From NCBI GenBank assembly GCA_025989215.1, contig JAPDNP010000010.1, forward strand, positions 51,064 to 115,063: a stretch of 64,000 nucleotides of DNA, given 5' to 3'. The notes beneath the pieces were generated by a model. The model was not told the DNA's origin. It did no database searches and was given only the letters and a program-made list of their open reading frames with translations. The number at the start of each line of letters is the position of its first letter. The stretch's first letter is position 1. Of the stretch, positions 59,048-64,000 are shown piece after piece. Source of the stretch: Neisseriaceae bacterium JH1-16 (GTDB lineage Bacteria; Pseudomonadota; Gammaproteobacteria; Burkholderiales; Chromobacteriaceae). Both the position numbers and the translations under genes were made by a program.

Positions 59048-60175
59048 ATGAAAATCAGCAGCCACTTCGACGCCGGCAGCATCGAGATTGCCTCGCTCGA
59101 GCAATTCGATGACATCCAGCTCAACATCCGCAAGGACAACGCTTCCGATTTCGCGCAGTGGTTCTACTTCCGACTGCAAGGCGCCGCCTATCAGTACTGT
59201 CAGATGAAGTTCCTCAACGCCGGACAGTGTGCCTACCCTGCCGGTTGGCAGGACTATCAGGCGATGGCTTCGTACGACCGTATCAACTGGTTCCGCGTCC
59301 CGACCCATTACGACGGCCAGGTAATGACCATCGAGCACACCCCGCTCGCCAACAGCATCTACTACGCCTACTTCGAGCCCTACTCCAACGAACAGCATCT
59401 CAACCTGATCGGCCAGGCTCAGGGCTCCGGCCTCTGTCAGGTCACCGACCTGGGCTCGAGCATCCAGGGCAGGGATATCAACCTGCTGACCATCGGCCAC
59501 GAAGTCGAATCCGACCTGAAGGTCTGGATCATCGCCCGCCAGCACCCTGGCGAGACCATGGCCGAATGGCTGGTCGAAGGGCTGTTGTCACGCCTGCTCG
59601 ACCCGCAAGACCCGACCTCGCGCGCCCTGCTCGATCGCGCCACCTTCTACATCGTGCCGAACATGAACCCGGATGGCTCGGTCCTCGGCAATCTTCGCAC
59701 CAACGCCGCCGGTGCCAACCTCAACCGCGAGTGGCTCAATCCGACCGCCGAACGCAGCCCCGAGGTTCTGGCAGTGCGCAACAAGATGCACGAAACCGGC
59801 GTCGACCTGTTCCTCGACATTCACGGTGACGAAGGCCTGCCCTATGTATTCGTCGCTGGCAACGAAGGCATCCCGAATTACTCGCCGCGCCTGGCCCAAC
59901 TGGAAGAGAGCTTCAAGCACCACCTACTTCTGGCCAGCCCGGACTTCCAGGACGAGCACGGCTACGCCAAGAAGGCACCAGGACAAGCCGATCTCTCCAT
60001 GGCGACCGCCTATGTTGGCAACCAATTTGACTGCTTGGCCTACACCCTGGAAATGCCATTCAAGGACAACGCCAACCTGCCCGACGACGACTATGGCTGG
60101 AGCGGTCAGCGCAGCCTGCGCCTCGGCGAAGCCATGCTGGCCCCGATCTACGCGGTACTCAATCAGCTGCGCTGA
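59048..60175 (+). CDS. M14-family zinc carboxypeptidase (cytosolic CCP/Nna1-like)
   Basis: A 375-residue peptidase of the M14D type. An N-terminal beta domain (about 120 residues, with WFYFRLQGAAYQYCQMKF and YCQMKF/ANSIYYAYFEPYS) precedes the catalytic fold with zinc ligands in ARQHPGETMAEW (HxxE) and DIHGDE (His), and NMNPDGSVLGNLRTNAAGAN plus ANLNREW in the substrate loop. There is no signal peptide, so it works in the cytoplasm. Eukaryotic relatives shorten glutamate tails; the bacterial substrate is unknown. Starts are chosen at ATG 59048. Confidence 0.9.
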   Translation: MKISSHFDAGSIEIASLEQFDDIQLNIRKDNASDFAQWFYFRLQGAAYQYCQMKFLNAGQCAYPAGWQDYQAMASYDRINWFRVPTHYDGQVMTIEHTPLANSIYYAYFEPYSNEQHLNLIGQAQGSGLCQVTDLGSSIQGRDINLLTIGHEVESDLKVWIIARQHPGETMAEWLVEGLLSRLLDPQDPTSRALLDRATFYIVPNMNPDGSVLGNLRTNAAGANLNREWLNPTAERSPEVLAVRNKMHETGVDLFLDIHGDEGLPYVFVAGNEGIPNYSPRLAQLEESFKHHLLLASPDFQDEHGYAKKAPGQADLSMATAYVGNQFDCLAYTLEMPFKDNANLPDDDYGWSGQRSLRLGEAMLAPIYAVLNQLR

Positions 60176-60196
60176 GACAAACGGGCAGCAAACAAG

Positions 60197-60220
60197 AAGC
60201 TGGCTGAGGCCGGCTTTTTT
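60197..60220 (+). terminator. Terminator of M14 peptidase gene
   Basis: AAGCTGGC (60197-60204) pairs with GCCGGCTT (60209-60216) with one G-T pair, loop 4, followed by Ts to 60220. Confidence 0.85.
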
Positions 60221-60582
60221 GTTTGCCTGTCGCCACCACGTCTGGCCAGGCAAGCCAAATGCTCATCCAAGCGGATAGTCCCTTCACCCTCCTCCGGGCA
60301 CCCGACCTTGGAGAGTCCAGCTAAGCCGAATCCGGCCCTGCATAGGGCCTCATTGCCCCATCTAAGTCGGCCTACCACACGGCAAAGTACTCTATTGCAG
60401 CCGAGCCAACCCCCCCTCAATTTCTATTGAAAAATAAAACCCGAAAATAGTGCAGGGCTTATCGCATCAAGCAGTCTTTAATGCAGCGTACAACACCATT
60501 CATCTAAGCCTCGACCAGAGAATCGCCCACAATTCACCGCAAATGCCATTTAAATGCTGCAAACGCACAATTATCCTATTCA

Positions 60583-60620
60583 ACAAAAACAAACCCCACC
60601 GTGCAAAACACGGTGGGGTT
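60583..60620 (-). terminator. Terminator of H-NS gene
   Basis: AACCCCACCGTG (60592-60603) and CACGGTGGGGTT (60609-60620) form a 12-bp perfect stem; on the minus strand it is followed by TTTGTTTTTG. Confidence 0.92.
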
Positions 60621-60642
60621 GAGGAAATCTGACCCGGCTGAC

Positions 60643-60948
60643 TTAAACAGCCAAGTCTTCCAGGGTTTTACCCGCGTCCAGATGCTGCTGCACCCAAACC
60701 GGCTTACGGCCACGCCCCGTCCAGGTCATCGATGCATCGTCCGGGTTACGATATTTGGCTTCAACCGGCTTGCGCACCCCTTGAGTCTTGCCGAGCACAT
60801 CCTCAATGTTCAGACCATAGGTCTTGGCCAATTCAACGATCTGCCGTTTTGCCTTGGCTTTTTCTTCCGACTCGCGAGCCTTGAGTTCACGCTCCACATC
60901 GGCTTTCAACGCCACCAGTTGAGCATACTCCAGCTGAGTAATGTCCAT
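60643..60948 (-). CDS. H-NS family nucleoid protein
   Basis: A 101-residue histone-like protein. The helical N-terminal oligomerisation part (LVALKADVERELKARESEEK) is followed by the C-terminal DNA-binding loop YRNPDDASMTWTGRGRKPVW with the GRGRKP core of the betaproteobacterial type. Such proteins silence AT-rich foreign DNA; the AT-rich hydrolase gene of the tail island would be a natural target (inference). Its own strong terminator and position say single-gene unit. Confidence 0.93.
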   Translation of the reverse strand: MDITQLEYAQLVALKADVERELKARESEEKAKAKRQIVELAKTYGLNIEDVLGKTQGVRKPVEAKYRNPDDASMTWTGRGRKPVWVQQHLDAGKTLEDLAV

Positions 60949-61017
60949 TCGTTTCCCCTGATAAAAGAACCTGCTATTGCAATTTAGCCAACTTCGTTTC
61001 CAAAGGTCAAGCCATTA

Positions 61018-62055
61018 TTATTGCAATGCCGACTCTGACTCCAACGGATACGGCAAGTTCAATTGTTGTAACGCCAACTCCGGTTTTGCTTTAACAAAGA
61101 CCCCGCTCTCCCAGCAGTTCGATTGCACCACCGCCAATGCTTCCCAGCAGTTGTTATCGGTCTGCGCCACATTTACCACCATACCGATAGCCTGATCTCC
61201 CATTGCAGGGCTTATCAACTCATCCCCACCCGCAACAGCTCCCGAGACCGAAACACGATAGAGCCGCCGCTTGAGCTTGCCCAGATATTGGGTCCTGGCC
61301 ACAATTTCCTGCCCCGGATAGCAGCCCTTCTTGAAGCTGACCGCACCAATCAGTTCCATATTCGCCATCTGTGCCACGAATGCCTCGCTGGTTTCTCTGC
61401 CGAGCCAAGGAATCCCCGCACGAATATCGAGCAGCCGCCATGGTTCGGATCCGATCAATGACACCCCAGTGACCAACTCATCGGCAACCGCCTTGTCGCT
61501 CCCCAGCTTGGCCCATAGCAAGGCACCGCTCGGCAAACGTAGCAAGATACCCTCATCCCCTGCTTCGACCTGGTGTAGCGCTGCCGGTACCGCGGCAAAG
61601 TACTTGCTCGCGCAAGATTCGGCCTTGCCACCAAGCAAGCCTGTCAGCGTCCACTCGGCTGTAACCAGTTCGGCTTTAACCTTAGAGCGCAGGATGAACA
61701 TCGACAGGCGCTTGTGCAGCGCTACAGCCAAGTCCTGACTGAGCATCAGGTAATAAGCTCCCTGGTATTGCCAAATCAGAAAATTGGCCTGCATCCGCCC
61801 TTTGGCTGTGGAGTAAGTACTGTACTGACTATGCGTCGGGCTCACCTCACCCAGGTCGCTAGACAACTGCCCCTGGAGGAAGGGCAGGCTATCCTCGCCC
61901 TGCAGGCGAATCAGCGCCCATTCAGTCAAAGGGGCGAAGCCCTGGCCGGAAGCGATTGCAGCACGCTGTCCTGCCTCGTCGACGACCCTCAACACACCAC
62001 ACTCATCCAGCGTTGCCCCCTGCTTAGCCGCCCACTCCTGCCACTGCTGATCCAT
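61018..62055 (-). CDS. ygfZ: Folate-binding Fe-S cluster maintenance protein YgfZ
   Basis: A 345-residue protein of the GcvT/YgfZ fold that helps repair or maintain Fe-S enzymes. The family signature is clear in ISFKKGCYPGQEIVARTQYLG-type residues KGCYPGQEIVART with the conserved Cys. Other parts: FLQGQLSSDLGEVSPTHSQY, AKGRMQANFLIWQYQG. A GAGGGAG site 6 bases before ATG 62055 sets the start; an upstream ATG at 62079 is less likely. Confidence 0.94.
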   Translation of the reverse strand: MDQQWQEWAAKQGATLDECGVLRVVDEAGQRAAIASGQGFAPLTEWALIRLQGEDSLPFLQGQLSSDLGEVSPTHSQYSTYSTAKGRMQANFLIWQYQGAYYLMLSQDLAVALHKRLSMFILRSKVKAELVTAEWTLTGLLGGKAESCASKYFAAVPAALHQVEAGDEGILLRLPSGALLWAKLGSDKAVADELVTGVSLIGSEPWRLLDIRAGIPWLGRETSEAFVAQMANMELIGAVSFKKGCYPGQEIVARTQYLGKLKRRLYRVSVSGAVAGGDELISPAMGDQAIGMVVNVAQTDNNCWEALAVVQSNCWESGVFVKAKPELALQQLNLPYPLESESALQ

Positions 62056-62079
62056 CGTTACTCCCTCAAATCCAAACAT

Positions 62080-62274
62080 CGAAGCAAGCCCAACCCAGCC
62101 TCTCGAGCCTTTCTACATAAGGGCAGATGCCACCTTTATCAAGCGAGAGGGAAAGTGCTTTCCAAGCAATAGCTTAGCAATCAAGCCGTATAATACTCAT
62201 ACTTTTCTTGAAAAGTATCGTACAGAAGTGTTGACAGAAAATAGCCGGCTCAGTATAGTACGCAACTCATTGAT
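62080..62274. other. Region before tRNA-Asn genes
   Basis: 195 bases between ygfZ and the first tRNA-Asn gene. AT-rich parts near 62188-62250 (TTGAAAAGTATCG..., TTGACA at 62232-62237 and TATAGT at 62255-62260, 17-base gap) form a convincing promoter for the tRNA genes. Confidence 0.6.
62232..62260 (+). promoter_or_regulatory. Promoter of tRNA-Asn genes
   Basis: TTGACA (62232-62237), 17 bases, TATAGT (62255-62260), 14 bases before the first tRNA. It is the best sigma70 match of the window. Confidence 0.8.
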
Positions 62275-62350
62275 TCCCCGATAGCTCAGCTGGTAGAGCG
62301 ACGGACTGTTAATCCGCAGGTCGCAGGTTCGAGCCCTGCTCGGGGAGCCA
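62275..62350 (+). tRNA. tRNA-Asn(GTT), first copy
   Basis: A 76-base cloverleaf with CCA. Acceptor TCCCCGA/TCGGGGA, D-arm GCTC..GAGC, anticodon loop CTGTTAA giving GTT, T-arm GCAGG-TTCGAGC-CCTGC, G73. Confidence 0.97.
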
Positions 62351-62396
62351 AAATATTTCACACTGTGAGCCCGGTTCTCGGTGTATCAGTACCAAT

Positions 62397-62472
62397 TCCC
62401 TGATAGCTCAGTTGGTAGAGCGACGGACTGTTAATCCGCAGGTCGCAGGTTCGAGCCCTGCTCGGGGAGCCA
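62397..62472 (+). tRNA. tRNA-Asn(GTT), second copy
   Basis: The same as the first copy except for base 5 (T for C, giving a T-G wobble at 5-68 in the acceptor stem) and one D-loop base (T for C). It follows after 46 bases and ends in a terminator, so the two form one transcript. Confidence 0.97.
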
Positions 62473-62478
62473 AATTCA

Positions 62479-62507
62479 ACGCCGTGAGCATTGCTCGCGG
62501 CGTTTTT
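62479..62507 (+). terminator. Terminator of tRNA-Asn pair
   Basis: ACGCCGTGAGC (62479-62489) pairs with GCTCGCGGCGT (62493-62503), one T-G pair, loop 3, then Ts to 62507. Confidence 0.92.
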
Positions 62508-62610
62508 CTTTGCCAAGCCAGCATAAAACTCCAAACTTTAGCCGTTAAGAAATAGAAAAACCGGCCGGAAATCACTACTCAGCCGATTTTTCATCTCTTT
62601 TGCATTGCTA

Positions 62611-63489
62611 TTAAATCAACGCACGTCCCGTCTGTTTTTCCAGGATTGCCAAAGGCGCCTTTTCCGGCTGTGCCATACCCGCCACAGGCAGGAAGAACGT
62701 CTGCTCCAGCATAAATTGCCCGGACATCACCGCATGCGACGTCTGGTCAGAAAAACAGACCCACACAGCTCCCGACGGGAAAGGCACGGTCTGCTGACTG
62801 CACTCCTTCTGATAAGCCAGATCCGCCTTCATCGCATCATGCAGTTTCAGCATGTAGTGATCGTACTCACTACGACGCCGTTTCGTCACCTTTAACGCCG
62901 CCAACAATGTCGCCGAGCCAGGCAACTGTCGCGACAATCGCGGCAGAAAATACGCAGCAACCGCACCGAAAGGCTCGCCGACCCGCCAAACGCGCGGTTC
63001 ATTCACCGGGTTGATATTCATGAACACCCGCAGGATCCGCTCACCGTAATTCGGACGCGACGGAAACGCATCGACGTGCAAACGACTGTCGTCTTTACGC
63101 CAGGAGCTTTTGCGCGTCTCCACTCGGTGCAGACGCAAGCTAGTCGGTGCAGTACGTAAGCTGCCACGGTATTCCGGAAAGAGCCTTTCAACCAAACCAT
63201 TGGCCGCATCAAAGTAACGCTGAATCAGCTCTTTGACTGCGGCCTGAGCTGCGCCGCCCCCTACTACACCATGCAGAGCCCCGGTCGCGGGATCAAGGCT
63301 GATATTCTTCCTCTTCGGGTCTGCAATGGCGGGATCTAGCCAACGCAGCTCTTCCGCACGCAAAGCAAAGGGAAAGGCCGGGAAGTACAACACCTTCCCC
63401 TCTTCCACCCCAGACAAAAGCAACTCCCTGGCTGGCGCAAAACCCTCTCCAGTCAGCGCGACCTCAATAACCTGATTCTCGGAACTCAT
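62611..63489 (-). CDS. kdoO: Kdo hydroxylase (Kdo to Ko conversion in lipopolysaccharide)
   Basis: A 292-residue Fe(II)/2-oxoglutarate-dependent oxygenase of the KdoO family, which hydroxylates C3 of 3-deoxy-D-manno-octulosonic acid in lipid A precursor to form Ko. The iron motif HxD is in DDSRLHVDAFPSRPNYGERI; the distal His and the 2-oxoglutarate Arg region are in SDQTSHAVMSGQFMLEQTFF. No membrane segment. Members are found in Burkholderia and relatives. No other LPS gene lies nearby. Confidence 0.85.
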   Translation of the reverse strand: MSSENQVIEVALTGEGFAPARELLLSGVEEGKVLYFPAFPFALRAEELRWLDPAIADPKRKNISLDPATGALHGVVGGGAAQAAVKELIQRYFDAANGLVERLFPEYRGSLRTAPTSLRLHRVETRKSSWRKDDSRLHVDAFPSRPNYGERILRVFMNINPVNEPRVWRVGEPFGAVAAYFLPRLSRQLPGSATLLAALKVTKRRRSEYDHYMLKLHDAMKADLAYQKECSQQTVPFPSGAVWVCFSDQTSHAVMSGQFMLEQTFFLPVAGMAQPEKAPLAILEKQTGRALI

Positions 63490-63911
63490 CCTGTACCTAC
63501 TCTTTATTTATTGCATTGCGATGCCCGCATCGCGACCCCATAAGGATGCACCCACCACCCCAAAAAGGCAAAAACTATAACCACCGTTACTACTTCCGCA
63601 TCGCACGGACCTCAACTCTCTCGGCAAAGATCGGAAATCGTAAGATCAGGCCAAGCATGCCATCGAGGCACGCCGAAGCATGGTCCACCGATCGAGCATT
63701 TGCTGCAGGTTTACTGATCCTGCGGGAATGGAGACATCATTTGATCTTCCCTACCCTCACCATCCTGCCGGCAGCGCACCGCTAAACCGGCAAAGCGGGT
63801 GAACCTGGGCCATCAAACCGCAAGGGGACAGCACTAGGTTGGCCGAACGGCCGGGGCGGGGATGGGATGCGCGGTGGGCCGCCGGGATCATAACCCCGTT
63901 CCGGGCGCCGC
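63490..63911. other. Intergenic region between kdoO and the rRNA operon
   Basis: About 420 bases with one uptake-like word (63839-63847) and no supported gene. Short plus-strand frames here have no homology I can see. The right side is the 3' flank of an rRNA operon on the minus strand. Confidence 0.55.
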
Positions 63912-63945
63912 AAAGCACAAAGCCCCAGCTCGGAGAGCTGGGGCT
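63912..63945 (-). terminator. Terminator of rRNA operon
   Basis: AGCCCCAGCTC (63921-63931) and GAGCTGGGGCT (63935-63945) form an 11-bp perfect stem with a 3-base loop, about 15 bases after the 5S end on the minus strand, followed by TTGTGCTTTG. Confidence 0.85.
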
Positions 63946-63959
63946 GGTTGTGGGGAGTC

Positions 63960-64000
63960 TGGCGGTGACCTACTTTCACATGGCGAATGCCACACTATCA
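63960..64000 (-). rRNA. rrf: 5S rRNA gene, 3' end only
   Basis: On the minus strand the last 41 bases read TGATAGTGTGGCATTCGCCA then TGTGAAAGTAGGTCACCGCC, the typical 3' third of betaproteobacterial 5S rRNA (loop E/helix IV region and closing strand). The rest of the gene, and presumably the whole rRNA operon, lies beyond the right edge. The exact 3' end may vary by 2-3 bases. Confidence 0.9.

Larger units (their letters stand above)
60176..60642. other. Intergenic region between M14 peptidase and H-NS genes
   Basis: 467 bases with terminators at both sides (60197-60220 for the peptidase gene, 60583-60620 for H-NS). Between them nothing is recognised; 60420-60600 is AT-rich. A tRNA, attachment site or short gene was not found. 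Confidence 0.55.

Noticed and set aside
63516..63785. 89-residue frame near the right edge
   Set aside because: No ribosome site, no homology and composition of non-coding DNA; lies in the flank of the rRNA operon.

Overview
The window looks like a chromosomal segment of a GC-rich betaproteobacterium, most likely of the order Neisseriales. Supporting genes are phaR with a phasin, the lolA-rarA-serS order, a small H-NS protein of the betaproteobacterial type, ygfZ, a Kdo hydroxylase and arfB. A second sign is a 10-base word, GTTGGCCGAA, repeated about a hundred times more often than chance. It behaves like the DNA uptake sequences of Neisseriaceae, but its sequence is different. I cannot name the genus.

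Layout. 1-2.7 kb holds the end of a type I (RTX/HlyBD-type) secretion operon. 2.9-3.4 kb is an insertion-sequence relic abutting a truncated alaX gene. 3.5-18.6 kb is host metabolism and regulation: a DUF1326/DUF2182/EamA operon, a glutathione transferase, a carbamoyltransferase paralogue, dsdA-dsdC for D-serine, a GNAT enzyme with a decayed copy of itself beside it, an XdhC domain protein, a cupin, LysR regulators, LysE, YciH, a DedA-rhodanese fusion, and pirin with a divergent LysR gene.

18.9-42.7 kb is a Mu-like late region from which everything for the head has gone. A lysis cassette (M15 endolysin, small membrane protein, Rz with embedded Rz1) and two Mu-type accessory genes are followed directly by tail genes: gp37, sheath, tube, gp43, gp44, gp45, gp46, gp47 and gp48. 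Fibre genes come last. No terminase, portal, protease, capsid, transposase, integrase or repressor is seen. This is the design of a tailocin, a phage-tail bacteriocin released by lysis. Three features stand out. An AT-rich chimeric cell-wall hydrolase occupies the tape-measure slot. Three paralogous fibre-plus-chaperone cassettes follow a 988-residue possible depolymerase. A box-plus-AT-rich element with fixed spacing lies upstream of five transcription units, with a weaker sixth, and could be the switch that fires them together. gp43 carries a frameshift, so activity is not assured.

42.9-64 kb returns to host genes: HU, an AidB-like flavoprotein, an MDR oxidoreductase with a divergent LysR gene, tRNA-Gln, arfB, tRNA-Ser, a GNAT protein, nadE, a lipoprotein, lolA-rarA-serS, phaR and a phasin, an M14 peptidase, H-NS, ygfZ, two tandem tRNA-Asn genes, kdoO, and the 3' end of a 5S rRNA gene at the right edge.
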